NCBI GenBank assembly: GCA_014800895.1
Contig: JAAVFG010000005.1
Coordinates: 1 to 36,141, forward strand
DNA from: Bacteroidales bacterium
GTDB lineage: Bacteria > Bacteroidota > Bacteroidia > Bacteroidales > Muribaculaceae
Direction: 5' to 3'
DNA: 36,141 bases
Shown here: positions 7,567 through 16,895 of the stretch, piece after piece
How the letters are laid out: each line of letters begins with the position of its first letter
Position numbering within the stretch: position 1 is the stretch's first letter
The notes under the pieces: generated by a model
The model's input: the letters and a program-made list of their open reading frames with translations, nothing else
What the model was told of the DNA's origin: nothing
Databases searched by the model: none
Position numbers and translations under genes: made by a program

Positions 7567-8742
7567 ATGCCTACATCTAAAGAAATATCTGAAATACTTT
7601 TCAAGCGTCTCATCGGCGGTAAACTTACCGCCGATGAGAAATCTTTGCTTGAGAGTTGGATAGCCCTGAGTCCGGACTCCCGTCGTAAAATGGTTGACTC
7701 TCTTGAAGATGTTGAAGGTCTAAGAAACGCCTACCGGCTTCGTAGCCTTATTGACAGCCGGCGTCCGCAGGAAGAGATGGAACGGCGTCTCGGAATATTT
7801 AAACCTAATTCAATACCGGCAAAGCAGAAATCCTATGCCGGAGTATTCCTTAAATGGTCGGCAGCCGCTGTCATTGCGGGGGTCATCACCCTTGGGGGAA
7901 TATACCTATTCCGCACTCCATCCATTACATCCGACCGACTCGCGGTTGCAGAAGAGCACGTCTCGCCATTAAAAATTGAGAGTCTGTCGCCGGGTACATC
8001 CCGCGCAGTGCTGACTACTTCCGCAGGAGACACACTCCACATCACTGATCAGAAAGGAGTGCCTTACACCCTGCCTGCCACCGCTAATATCGGATCTCTT
8101 CAAGTGGATGTGCCACGCGGCGGAGAGTTTTTAGTGGTGCTTGAAGATAGCACCCGAGTATGGCTCAACTCCGAATCTTCTCTCAGATATCCGGCTCATT
8201 TCTCCGCAGCCGCCCGACGTGTGGAGCTGACCGGCGAAGCTTATTTCGATGTCACTCATAATCCCGATGTCCCCTTTATTGTGGAGAGTGCCAATCAGAG
8301 GGTGAAAGTGTATGGCACAGAGTTTAACGTCAGAGCGTATCCGGAGGATGATATGGTATACACCTCATTGAGCAGCGGAAGCATTTCCCTCTCTCCCCTC
8401 TCGGGAGGAGGCGAAATTTTCCTCTCCCCGGGCAAACAGACTGTCTTTACCAAAGCTACATCTGAGGCAAAAGTGCGTTCCGTTGATATAGAAAGAGTCA
8501 CTGGCTGGAGACACGGCAGATTCGTATTTGAGGAGCAGAGCCTGCGCCAGATAATGCGCGACCTTGCGAGATGGTATGACTTCGAGTATGAGTTTGCGGA
8601 TGAAAAAGCCGCTGAGACTATATTTATGGGTAGCATCCCGAGATATAGTAAATTCAAGACTGCGATTGCCATTCTTGAAAAGTCAGGTGGCCTTTCTTTC
8701 GTGGTAAAGGATAACAGAATACTGATTTCATCCAAAAAGTGA
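7567..8742 (+). CDS. FecR-family anti-sigma factor (with DUF4974)
   Basis: Inner-membrane regulator that holds an ECF sigma factor until the outer-membrane SusC signals substrate binding. A cytoplasmic helical N-terminus (about 1-90) is followed by one membrane segment (about 93-115), a periplasmic FecR domain (about 170-275; VDVPRGGEFLVVL, STRVWLNSESSLRYP, VELTGEAYFDV) and a C-terminal DUF4974 domain (about 318-388; FEEQSLRQIMRDLARWYDFEYEF). The 391-residue length is typical. Its sigma factor is not adjacent; the best candidate is the ECF gene at 3801-4406. The next gene, SusC, has the STN domain needed for this signalling. Confidence 0.92.
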   Translation: MPTSKEISEILFKRLIGGKLTADEKSLLESWIALSPDSRRKMVDSLEDVEGLRNAYRLRSLIDSRRPQEEMERRLGIFKPNSIPAKQKSYAGVFLKWSAAAVIAGVITLGGIYLFRTPSITSDRLAVAEEHVSPLKIESLSPGTSRAVLTTSAGDTLHITDQKGVPYTLPATANIGSLQVDVPRGGEFLVVLEDSTRVWLNSESSLRYPAHFSAAARRVELTGEAYFDVTHNPDVPFIVESANQRVKVYGTEFNVRAYPEDDMVYTSLSSGSISLSPLSGGGEIFLSPGKQTVFTKATSEAKVRSVDIERVTGWRHGRFVFEEQSLRQIMRDLARWYDFEYEFADEKAAETIFMGSIPRYSKFKTAIAILEKSGGLSFVVKDNRILISSKK

Positions 8743-8812
8743 TTCGCAGAGGGTCTGGAACTTCTGCAGATTAATGAAAATTGTAATCATACCCTTTCTT
8801 CTATTTAAATAA

Positions 8813-11800
8813 ATGATGAAACGATTTTTACTCTTACTGATTATATCGTGTTTCTCTATCGCCACATCCATTCCGGCGATAGCGCAGACGCTCAATATTT
8901 CCTTTAATGATACTCCGGTTGAGACAGTGATAGCCGAGCTAAGGAAAAAGACAGGATACGAATTCGTATACCAGAAAAATATTTTCTCCGGCAATCCTAA
9001 GATTGACGGAAAGTTTCCACATCATACTCTTGAGCAGATTCTCAATCGCGTATTTGTCGAGGATCTGAACATCGACTATGAAATTGTAGATAAAACTGTG
9101 ATTCTTTCTGCTTCAAAAAAAGAATTACCCTTTTATAAGCGTCCATTGACCGGAGTAGTGACGGACTCTAACGGCGAGCCTCTGATCGGCGCCTCAATTT
9201 TCGTAGAAGGCACCACTATCGGCACCTCCACTGACATCGACGGCCAGTTCTCCCTTCTATGCGAAGGTAAAAAGCCTGTGCTTCGTGTCAGCTATGTCGG
9301 CATGAAGACAAAAAATGTGCCGGTCACATCCTTCAACAAGCCCCTGATGATTACTCTTGATGAGGATACCCAGCTCATGAGCGAGGTGATCGTCACCGGT
9401 TATTCTAATTTCAAGCGTGAGAGCGCGACCGGTTCTTACCAGACCATCACAGCCGAGGATCTTTCACAGCGCCACATGGGCACTATCACTGAGAATCTTG
9501 AAGGAAAGATTCCCGGCATGGTGACCTATAACAACGGTAAAGGTAAACAGATGACAATACGTGGTGCCGGTTCGTTTGAGGCTTCTACTAATCCTCTCGT
9601 CGTAGTCGACGGGCTTCCTATCGAAGGCTCCATAGAGAGTGTCAACCCTTATGATATAGCGAATATCACTGTGCTTAAAGATGCTGCTGCTGCCGCCATC
9701 TATGGTGCGCGCGCCTCAAACGGTGTAATTGTGATTACAACTAAAAAGGCACAGGGAAGTAAGACTCAGGTAGATTTCAATGCGGATGTCACAGCCTACG
9801 AAAAGAATGATTACTCTTATCTTAAGCTTGCAAGCGCCGCAGAGATGGTAGAGCTGGAGGGCTATAACTTCAACGCCGTGTTGAATTCCACTAACCGCGC
9901 GCCCTACAATTCGCTTCTGAATTATTACAACAACGGACGTTACAATTCCATCTCTCCTGCCACTCTCCTTTATCTGAAAGGCTCACTCGGAGATATCTCC
10001 GAGTCGGAAATGAATACCGGACTTGACCGCCTCCGCAAGAATGATTATTTCGGTCAATGGCAACGCTTCTTCGAGACTCCTAAAGTAACCCAGCAGTATA
10101 ACCTCGCAGTGCGTCATAATTCTGAGGCTCTTTCATCAAGCCTTAATCTCAATTATGAGCGTGACAACAATTCCACTCCAGGCGATTACATCTCCAATCT
10201 GATGTTCGGATATAACGGAATATGGAAAGTGTTCTCAAAGCTTGACATCAACTTCGGTATCAACCTTCTCAGCGAGCGCACAAAAAATCATCTGCGTTCA
10301 GAATATGGGAGCATGGTTGATTTCCTCCCATATTATTCCCTCTATAATGATGATCATTCGCTCTCCGACTTAGGAACTTATCTTCTGCCCCCAAATTGCA
10401 ACCTTGACAATCCAATGTATGGATTCAAAAGTATGGTGTATAATCCTATCTCGGACTATGGGACAGCGATGAGTCGTGAAAGACGCACCAATATCCGCTC
10501 ATATGTGAACGCTACATTCACTATCCTTCCGGGCTGGACTGCCTCCGGTCAATTCCAATATGAGGATATTTATTATAAGGGTGATTCCTATTATTCGGGA
10601 GAGTCATATAGGATGCGTTCAATGTATAACGCCTACACCGGTTATGACAAGGCTACCGGAACAGTGAGCCACTATATCCCCGACGAGGGAATGTTGAACA
10701 CCACCACTTCGGAGGGAGCGTATTATACTTTCCGTGCCCAGACCAACTATGATAATAATTTTGCTGAAAAGCATGACATAAACGCGGTAGCCGGTTTTGA
10801 ATTCCGTCAGCAGCGCACCAAGACATACGGCAATGTCCTCCTCGGTTACGATGATGCCACTCAGACCAACGCAAACTCTATGGTCAACTGGGGCACATTG
10901 AAGGAAGTCGAGGGGTCAGGGTCAGCTCTCGGCTCAGACTACTATATGAATGGCGCTCCTTCGGATGACTCTTTCACCACTGGGGATGTGCTCCACCGTT
11001 TCTACTCTGTCTATTTCACAGGCAATTATGTCTATGACCGCCGTTATACCTTGACCGGATCTTTCCGTATAGACAAGGCAGACCTTTTCGGTGCAGATCC
11101 AAAATTCCGTGGCACGCCCCTTTGGTCAATCGGTCTTGGCTGGAACCTTCATAACGAGGCATTCCTGCGTGACACTGACTGGCTTGATGCCCTGAAGCTT
11201 CGCGCAAGCTACGGTATCACAGGTAATATCGCCAATGATGTGTCTTCTTATCTTACAGGTAAGATTGGCGTCAACGACATCTACGGTAATAAATACGCCA
11301 CTATCTCTACTCCTCCCAACGACCAGCTGCGCTGGGAGAAGACCAAGACATGGAATGTCGGCGTGGACTTCGCTCTCTTCAATGCGCGTCTTACCGGTGC
11401 TCTGGACTTCTATTCAAAGAATGGCTCGGATCTGCTTACCAACACTGACCTTGACCCCACTACAGGGTGGAGCATATTGAAGATCAATAACGGCAAGGTG
11501 CGTAACACCGGTATCGAGTTGCAACTTAACGGAGAGATACTCCGTGCCGCTTCTCGTGATGATGTAGCTCTCTCTGCCAATCTTTCGTTTGCGTGGAATA
11601 ATAATAAGGTAGTGAAAGTGGCTCACGAACCTACCACCGGTCTGGAAGCCCTCAGCTCTTACACTCTTCATAAGGGTTATCCTGTCAATGCCCTCTTCTC
11701 ATATGACTTCGCAGGAATGCAGCAGAAAGATGGATTACAGTATTTTTCATGGCGCGACGCTAATGGGGTGGTCCATATCTCGGATATCACTTCGGAGGAT

Positions 11801-12349
11801 TTCACGGTTAATGACATTGTTTATTCCGGCTCTCTTGATCCTAAAGTGATGGCGTCATTCTCCCCTACCGTCCGCTGGAAAGGTTTTTCTTTATCCGCCA
11901 TGCTGAGCTATTATGGAGGGCATGTGATGAGAGTGGATACTCAGGATTGGACTTCCGACGGCTCACAGTACGGCTTCGGGTCGCTCGCAGTGATCGATGC
12001 CGTTCCCTCAGCTTATCTGAATTATTGGAAAGAGGGAGGAGAGAAGTATCCGGGTAATGGTGTGGACGGCATGAGCAATGTAGTGGGAGATCCTAATTAC
12101 GCAAGCCATAACGTTGCCCCCGCCGACTTCCTCAAAGTACGCAACCTCGTGCTGGGATACAGCTTCAACGATAATGTATGCCGTGCGCTGCATATGCAGA
12201 ATCTGCGTCTGCGTTTCCAGATCAATAACCTCTGCTACTGGGCGCGCAATGATCGCGGTATTGATCCGGAAGCTAATGATCCTCGTGGAGGAACAAGATC
12301 TCTGCGTACACCACGTTCATATACTTTCAGTATCAACTTCAGTTTCTGA
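8813..12349 (+). CDS. SusC/RagA-family TonB-dependent outer-membrane transporter with STN domain
   Basis: Outer-membrane import channel that works with the SusD lipoprotein downstream and draws energy from TonB-ExbBD. In order: signal peptide (about 1-25), STN signalling domain (about 27-98, start TLNISFNDTPVETVIAEL), carboxypeptidase-regulatory-like domain (about 112-195, GVVTDSNGEPLIGASI), plug (about 200-310; IRGAGSFEASTNPLVVVDGLPI and VLKDAAAAAIYGARASNGVIVITT), then the barrel, ending in aromatic SINFSF. Its 1178 residues fit an STN-bearing SusC. The STN domain implies trans-envelope signalling to FecR. No carbohydrate-active enzyme lies nearby, so the substrate is not predicted. ATG codons at 8813 and 8816 are both possible starts. 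Confidence 0.96.
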   Translation: MMKRFLLLLIISCFSIATSIPAIAQTLNISFNDTPVETVIAELRKKTGYEFVYQKNIFSGNPKIDGKFPHHTLEQILNRVFVEDLNIDYEIVDKTVILSASKKELPFYKRPLTGVVTDSNGEPLIGASIFVEGTTIGTSTDIDGQFSLLCEGKKPVLRVSYVGMKTKNVPVTSFNKPLMITLDEDTQLMSEVIVTGYSNFKRESATGSYQTITAEDLSQRHMGTITENLEGKIPGMVTYNNGKGKQMTIRGAGSFEASTNPLVVVDGLPIEGSIESVNPYDIANITVLKDAAAAAIYGARASNGVIVITTKKAQGSKTQVDFNADVTAYEKNDYSYLKLASAAEMVELEGYNFNAVLNSTNRAPYNSLLNYYNNGRYNSISPATLLYLKGSLGDISESEMNTGLDRLRKNDYFGQWQRFFETPKVTQQYNLAVRHNSEALSSSLNLNYERDNNSTPGDYISNLMFGYNGIWKVFSKLDINFGINLLSERTKNHLRSEYGSMVDFLPYYSLYNDDHSLSDLGTYLLPPNCNLDNPMYGFKSMVYNPISDYGTAMSRERRTNIRSYVNATFTILPGWTASGQFQYEDIYYKGDSYYSGESYRMRSMYNAYTGYDKATGTVSHYIPDEGMLNTTTSEGAYYTFRAQTNYDNNFAEKHDINAVAGFEFRQQRTKTYGNVLLGYDDATQTNANSMVNWGTLKEVEGSGSALGSDYYMNGAPSDDSFTTGDVLHRFYSVYFTGNYVYDRRYTLTGSFRIDKADLFGADPKFRGTPLWSIGLGWNLHNEAFLRDTDWLDALKLRASYGITGNIANDVSSYLTGKIGVNDIYGNKYATISTPPNDQLRWEKTKTWNVGVDFALFNARLTGALDFYSKNGSDLLTNTDLDPTTGWSILKINNGKVRNTGIELQLNGEILRAASRDDVALSANLSFAWNNNKVVKVAHEPTTGLEALSSYTLHKGYPVNALFSYDFAGMQQKDGLQYFSWRDANGVVHISDITSEDFTVNDIVYSGSLDPKVMASFSPTVRWKGFSLSAMLSYYGGHVMRVDTQDWTSDGSQYGFGSLAVIDAVPSAYLNYWKEGGEKYPGNGVDGMSNVVGDPNYASHNVAPADFLKVRNLVLGYSFNDNVCRALHMQNLRLRFQINNLCYWARNDRGIDPEANDPRGGTRSLRTPRSYTFSINFSF

Positions 12350-12391
12350 TCTTATCCCGAAAAAGTCTTTTAACTCAATTAGTAAATTACA

Positions 12392-13798
12392 ATGCACAAA
12401 CATGTTATACTCCCTCTCCTCTCCATTCTGACCCTGATTTTGGGAGGATGCGACAAGGAACTTGATATTGTGCCGAAAGGTGAGACCACTTTCGAGCGCA
12501 CATCTGACCTTGAATTGCTCCTTAATCAGATTTATAATCTTAACGACTTCCCATATGAAGATCTTAATCAGATTTGTGGCGAAGGTGTGGGAATGGGAAC
12601 ATCCGTCCCCTCAGTACTCTCCTCTACCAATACTTTGCCCTACGCCTATCTTGCGTATGATGAATCGGTAGACCGTGTCACTCTCGCCCAGGCAGATGCA
12701 AAATACTCCGCTATCTATAGCCATGTCAATGACATGAATACCATCCTGACAAAAATAGATCAGGCGACAGGCATGGAGGAGAGCAAGCCGTCGCTGAAGG
12801 CGGAAGCCAGAATAATGCGCGCTTATCTCCATTGGCTCGCAGTCGGGATGTATGCCGCTCAATATAATGAAGCCACCGCTTCCGAGCTCGGAGGAATAGC
12901 GTATGTAGAGGATATTGACAATTCGAAGGTGAAGGAAAAGCTCTCTTTAGCTGAGACATATGAAAAGATTCTCGCTGACTGTTCTGACGAGGTTATCGCC
13001 CTCCTTCCCGAGAGCAATCCCAATGTGAGCCGTCCTGCGCAGGACTTCGGTAACGCCGTGCGCGGACGTGTTCTTATGCAGATGAAGCGTTATGAAGAGG
13101 CTCTCCCCTATCTTGAAAAGAGTGTGGCTCTAAATCCCGAAATTGATGACAGGGCATATATAAAGGAGGGGCAGGAATGGATTCTGGAACGATCAGACAA
13201 ATTGAACCTTATTTACATCTCCGCCGGACCTCAGGTAAATCCTACCATGGAGATTCTGACACGCGAATCTTTTGCTAAGGTTGAGAAGAATGACTATGTC
13301 AGGAAATATTGTGGCGACAATGGCTGGAACATGTCAATGGGTAAGATGTATTCCGGACTGGAAGGATTTCCTATGTGCATGAGCTGGACAGTGAAGGGCA
13401 ATCCATGGGGTATGACTTCTGTCCGTACACGCCTTGCAGCAGCCGAATGTCTGATCCGAACCGGAAATATCCGCAAGGGGCTCGAATATCTCGATATGGT
13501 GCGTAAGGCTCACGTGGAGAATGCCAGCCCTTATGTGAGGATTCATGATATGATTCCCTTCGTTGAAGCTACGGCAATGCATCTTCTGCAGCAGACTAAA
13601 TGGGTGGAGAATATCGGCAGCTTCGAGAATTTCTTTGATATGAAGAGATGGAACTCCGAGGATAACTATAAGACTACCGTTTCCAAGGATCTGGCGGAAT
13701 ATGGTGTTAAAACACTCTCCCCCGATTCTCCTCTCTGGATTCTCCCCTTCCCCGGTAAGGCTACACGTTATAATCCGACGCTTACACAGAATTTCTGA
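12392..13798 (+). CDS. SusD/RagB-family nutrient-binding lipoprotein
   Basis: Surface lipoprotein that caps the SusC barrel and captures ligand. The signal peptide ends in lipobox LGGC with Cys20 as the lipidated residue. SusD hallmarks include the early TSDLELLLNQIYN helix, a TPR-like stretch (AVRGRVLMQMKRYEEALPYLEKSVAL) and the late LAAAECLIRTGNIRKGLEYLDMVRKAH repeat. At 468 residues it is on the short side for the family, which suggests a small SusCD system. It follows SusC by 42 nt and ends the operon at a strong terminator. Confidence 0.92.
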   Translation: MHKHVILPLLSILTLILGGCDKELDIVPKGETTFERTSDLELLLNQIYNLNDFPYEDLNQICGEGVGMGTSVPSVLSSTNTLPYAYLAYDESVDRVTLAQADAKYSAIYSHVNDMNTILTKIDQATGMEESKPSLKAEARIMRAYLHWLAVGMYAAQYNEATASELGGIAYVEDIDNSKVKEKLSLAETYEKILADCSDEVIALLPESNPNVSRPAQDFGNAVRGRVLMQMKRYEEALPYLEKSVALNPEIDDRAYIKEGQEWILERSDKLNLIYISAGPQVNPTMEILTRESFAKVEKNDYVRKYCGDNGWNMSMGKMYSGLEGFPMCMSWTVKGNPWGMTSVRTRLAAAECLIRTGNIRKGLEYLDMVRKAHVENASPYVRIHDMIPFVEATAMHLLQQTKWVENIGSFENFFDMKRWNSEDNYKTTVSKDLAEYGVKTLSPDSPLWILPFPGKATRYNPTLTQNF

Positions 13799-13822
13799 TT
13801 AACATTTACATTTTAACAGATA

Positions 13823-13856
13823 AAAAAATCCGATGCCGTGTGGCATCGGATTTTTT
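13823..13856. terminator. Bidirectional terminator between susD and ddh
   Basis: A 15-bp perfect stem (13823-13837 with 13842-13856), 4-nt loop GTGT, with an A-run on one side and a T-run on the other, so it can stop transcription from both converging genes. Confidence 0.92.
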
Positions 13857-13878
13857 ATTTAATATTTGCTCAATTCTC

Positions 13879-14790
13879 TTACACTAATTTGCCGATCCAG
13901 TTGTCGCGGTCGCCGGGGAGGAGATCGATGACAGGAATTTCGATCATAGTGTATGCACCGGGCTGGAGACGTTCGGCGGCACGCGCGCATGCTACAAGAA
14001 TCTGCGCGGTCAATGCCGGATTGTTGATTGCCATATCAAAAGAGAAACGCTGGCTCTGTGTCTTGCCGGACACTCCCTTACGCTCCATGTGTACGCCATG
14101 CCCCATATCCTTGAGTGCATCCACACTTTCAACAGCGAATACATGCGTCTCGTCGCTTGCAAAGTAAGGATCTGCCTTCACTGCAGCTGCCACATCCTCA
14201 ATCTTATATCCGGGAAGAAGCTCAACATAGACCATACGGCGATGAATACCTGTTCCTAAAGGAATTGTCATAGAGAGAGCCTCTTTCACACCCTCCTTAG
14301 ACTTAACCGCCACTGTATGTCCCATGCTCATACCGGGACCGAAGTTAGTATAGGTGATACCTTTGGGGGCAATCGCCTCGAGAAGCGTACGCACCACTGA
14401 GTCGCTACCCGGATCCCATCCTGCAGCTATCACTGCCACTGCATCGCCGGCTTTCGCAGCGTCGCCCAAGCTTTTGCGGAGCGCTGGAATCTGACCGTGG
14501 ATATCAAAAGAGTCTACTGTATTGATACCGAGTGCGAGAATCTCCTTCGCATGCTTCTCCACTTCACGGGTAGGAGTAGCAAGAATGGCTACATCTACTG
14601 TCTTGCCATCTTTAAGAAGATCCTGAATGCTTGCAACAACAGGAATGTCAGCTGGAATATCCTCTCTCTTAGAGGCATCGCGGCGCACAACGCCTACCAC
14701 CTCAAAATCCTCAGCCGCCTGCGCTGCTTCCAATGAAAAGCGGCCGATATTACCATAGCCTACGATAGCTACCTTAATCTTTTTATCCAT
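13879..14790 (-). CDS. ddh: meso-diaminopimelate D-dehydrogenase
   Basis: NADP-dependent enzyme (EC 1.4.1.16) that interconverts tetrahydrodipicolinate and meso-diaminopimelate, a one-step route to lysine and peptidoglycan precursor. The N-terminal Rossmann motif is VGYGNIGR (10-17). Family-specific stretches include ILATPTREV, AAGWDPGSDSVVRTLLEA, NFGPGMSMGHTVAVKS and HRRMVYVELLPG. The 303-residue length is within the usual range. The gene stands alone, divergent from the transporter at 14921. Confidence 0.93.
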   Translation of the reverse strand: MDKKIKVAIVGYGNIGRFSLEAAQAAEDFEVVGVVRRDASKREDIPADIPVVASIQDLLKDGKTVDVAILATPTREVEKHAKEILALGINTVDSFDIHGQIPALRKSLGDAAKAGDAVAVIAAGWDPGSDSVVRTLLEAIAPKGITYTNFGPGMSMGHTVAVKSKEGVKEALSMTIPLGTGIHRRMVYVELLPGYKIEDVAAAVKADPYFASDETHVFAVESVDALKDMGHGVHMERKGVSGKTQSQRFSFDMAINNPALTAQILVACARAAERLQPGAYTMIEIPVIDLLPGDRDNWIGKLV

Positions 14791-14818
14791 AATTGTAATA
14801 TTTAGGGTTATCCAAATG

Positions 14819-14847
14819 CAAATATAGAAAAAAATTATGTAATTTTG
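14819..14847. promoter_or_regulatory. Divergent -7 boxes between ddh and the transporter gene
   Basis: On the plus strand TAATTTTG (14840-14847) lies about 73 nt before the transporter ATG. On the minus strand TATATTTG (14819-14826) lies about 29 nt before the ddh ATG. Both match TAnnTTTG, but neither has a clear TTTG at the normal distance, so each -33 box is weak. Confidence 0.45.
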
Positions 14848-14920
14848 CAGTCTAATTCAAACTAAGATTTCATCAATAGAAACATAACTAATTATACTCT
14901 ATACATTATAATAAGAACGA

Positions 14921-16615
14921 ATGGACTGGCTAATTGATCTTTTAAAGCCCTACAACGAGTCGCTGGCTGCCACCATTATCCTCTATTCATTCGTGATTTT
15001 TGCCGGTATATACTTGGGAAAAATCAAGATTTTCGGGATATCTCTTGGTGTCACTTTCGTGCTTTTCGTTGGCATTTTCTTAGGACATTTCGGATATGTG
15101 GTAAATGGCGACGTGCTCCATTTCCTGCGTGAATTCGGACTTATCCTATTTATTTTCTCTATCGGTATGCAGGTCGGACCCGGTTTCTTCTCCTCATTCA
15201 AGGAGGGAGGAATACGGATGAATGCGCTGGCTGTCTCAGGAATCCTGCTCAATGTGGCTATAATGCTCGCCATCTATTATATCCAGGGTGGCGCTAATGG
15301 CGACTCCTCTATTGCGCAGCTTGTGGGCGTAATGAGCGGTGCGGTGACCAATACTCCCGGTCTCGGTGCGGCGCAGCAGACCGTGCTCCAGGTGAACGAC
15401 TCTGCCTATGACATAAGCCAGCAGATGTCAATGGGATATGCCGCCGCCTACCCTCTTGGTGTGATCGGCATCATCCTTACTATGATTCTTATCAAGAAAA
15501 TTTTCAAGATCGATCTTTCCAAGGAGAGCGCGGAATTGGAAAATGATGAGAAGGCTTCTGCTCTTGCTCCGCATATGGTGACTTGCCGTGTGACCAATGA
15601 CCTCATCAACGGTCTCAATATGCAGAAGCTTCACACTCTCATCTCCACCGATTATGTGATATCACGTATTGAGAAACCGGATGGACAGGTCATCATTCCT
15701 ACATCTCAGGATGTAGTGGAGCTTGGCGACCTCTGTCTTGTGGTATGTTCTGCTCAGGATGAGGAGATATTTACCCGCTTCCTCGGTCCGATTGTTCAGG
15801 ATAAGGTATGGGAGATGGATAAAGGTCCTGTCGTTTCCCGCCGTATTGTGGTGACTCAGACTGCTTATAACGGCGTGAAGCTTGGCTCTCTTCGTCTTCA
15901 CTCTGCATATAAGCTCAATGTTACGCGCGTGAATCGTGCCGGTATTGATCTTCTTGCCACTCCTTCGCTTCATCTTCAGATTGGCGACCGTATCACTGTC
16001 GTTGGTAAATTGGATGACATCAATCATCTTGCCTCAAAGCTCGGCAACTCCATGAAGCGTCTCAATGAGCCTAATCTTATCACAATGTTTGTCGGTATTT
16101 TCCTTGGTATTATCGTAGGTAGCATACCTTTGCAATTCCCCGGAATGTCTGTGCCGATGAAACTCGGTCTGGCAGGTGGTCCTCTTGTGGTCGCGATCCT
16201 TATCGGTGCTTACGGAAGCAAGATTAATCTTGTCACCTATACCAACTCCGCGGCTAATCTTCTCCTACGGGAGATAGGTATCTGTCTCTTCCTTGCCTCC
16301 GTGGGTATTGCCGCGGGCAAGAACTTCGTATCAACGGTTTTCAACGTGCAAGGTGCTATTTGGGTAGGATATGGTTTCCTCATCACGGTTATACCCCTTA
16401 TTGTGGTCGGATGTATTGCGCGTGGTAAATATAAGATCAACTATTTCCACATCATTGGTATGATGTCCGGTAATTATACTGATCCCCCGGCACTGGCATA
16501 CGCCAATAAGGTAGCAAATAATGATGCTCCTGCTGTGGCATACTCAACAGTTTACCCTCTCACGATGTTCTGCCGTGTAATAGCAGCGCAGCTCGTAATC
16601 CTCTTTTTCCTGTAA
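14921..16615 (+). CDS. Putative transporter, aspartate:alanine exchanger (AspT/YidE/YbjL) family
   Basis: Inner-membrane transporter with the internal duplication of the family. The first hydrophobic block covers about residues 1-190 and the second about 380-564. Each carries the hallmark motif: MSGAVTNTPGLGAA (about 140-153) and MSGNYTDPPALAYAN (about 513-527). Between them lie two RCK_C/TrkA-C-like regulatory domains (about 211-295 and 301-380). AspT exchanges aspartate for alanine, but YidE/YbjL-type members have no proven substrate, so specificity is left open. It is followed by a very strong terminator that closes this side of the accessory region. Confidence 0.9.
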   Translation: MDWLIDLLKPYNESLAATIILYSFVIFAGIYLGKIKIFGISLGVTFVLFVGIFLGHFGYVVNGDVLHFLREFGLILFIFSIGMQVGPGFFSSFKEGGIRMNALAVSGILLNVAIMLAIYYIQGGANGDSSIAQLVGVMSGAVTNTPGLGAAQQTVLQVNDSAYDISQQMSMGYAAAYPLGVIGIILTMILIKKIFKIDLSKESAELENDEKASALAPHMVTCRVTNDLINGLNMQKLHTLISTDYVISRIEKPDGQVIIPTSQDVVELGDLCLVVCSAQDEEIFTRFLGPIVQDKVWEMDKGPVVSRRIVVTQTAYNGVKLGSLRLHSAYKLNVTRVNRAGIDLLATPSLHLQIGDRITVVGKLDDINHLASKLGNSMKRLNEPNLITMFVGIFLGIIVGSIPLQFPGMSVPMKLGLAGGPLVVAILIGAYGSKINLVTYTNSAANLLLREIGICLFLASVGIAAGKNFVSTVFNVQGAIWVGYGFLITVIPLIVVGCIARGKYKINYFHIIGMMSGNYTDPPALAYANKVANNDAPAVAYSTVYPLTMFCRVIAAQLVILFFL

Positions 16616-16634
16616 AATCAGAAAATATTTAGAT

Positions 16635-16671
16635 AAAGGCTATTCCGGAAATCCGGAATAGCCTTTATTTT
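16635..16671 (+). terminator. Strong intrinsic terminator after the transporter
   Basis: A 14-bp perfect stem (16635-16648 with 16653-16666), 4-nt loop AAAT, followed by ATTTTTG. Confidence 0.93.
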
Positions 16672-16895
16672 TGTAGCTACTGAATATGTGATGACGAATC
16701 AACTAACCACCCTGCATTTTAATATCTTTTTTTTGGACGGAGCCTTAATCTTATCTTTGCTGAAACACTAAATGAGACACCTATGCATTAACTTTGCAGG
16801 TAAATATTCTCTTTTAATAATTATATAATGGAGAATACCGATAATCTAAAAATAATTAATTTTCTCCTCTTGAAAAATTTTTATATCTTTGCCCA
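16672..16895. other. AT-rich gene-free stretch with three TAnnTTTG boxes
   Basis: No credible reading frame. Three boxes matching TAnnTTTG occur on the plus strand: TATCTTTG at 16752-16759, TAACTTTG at 16789-16796 and TATCTTTG at 16884-16891. The segment 16711-16750 (CCTGCATT, then GGACGGAGCCTTA) resembles 88-121 near the window start, where the same order of short blocks is seen. Confidence 0.5.
16884..16891 (+). promoter_or_regulatory. -7 box for the putative structured RNA
   Basis: TATCTTTG matches TAnnTTTG exactly. Nineteen bases upstream is TTTC (16861-16864) in place of TTTG. The expected start is near 16896-16899, at the head of the structured segment. Confidence 0.5.
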
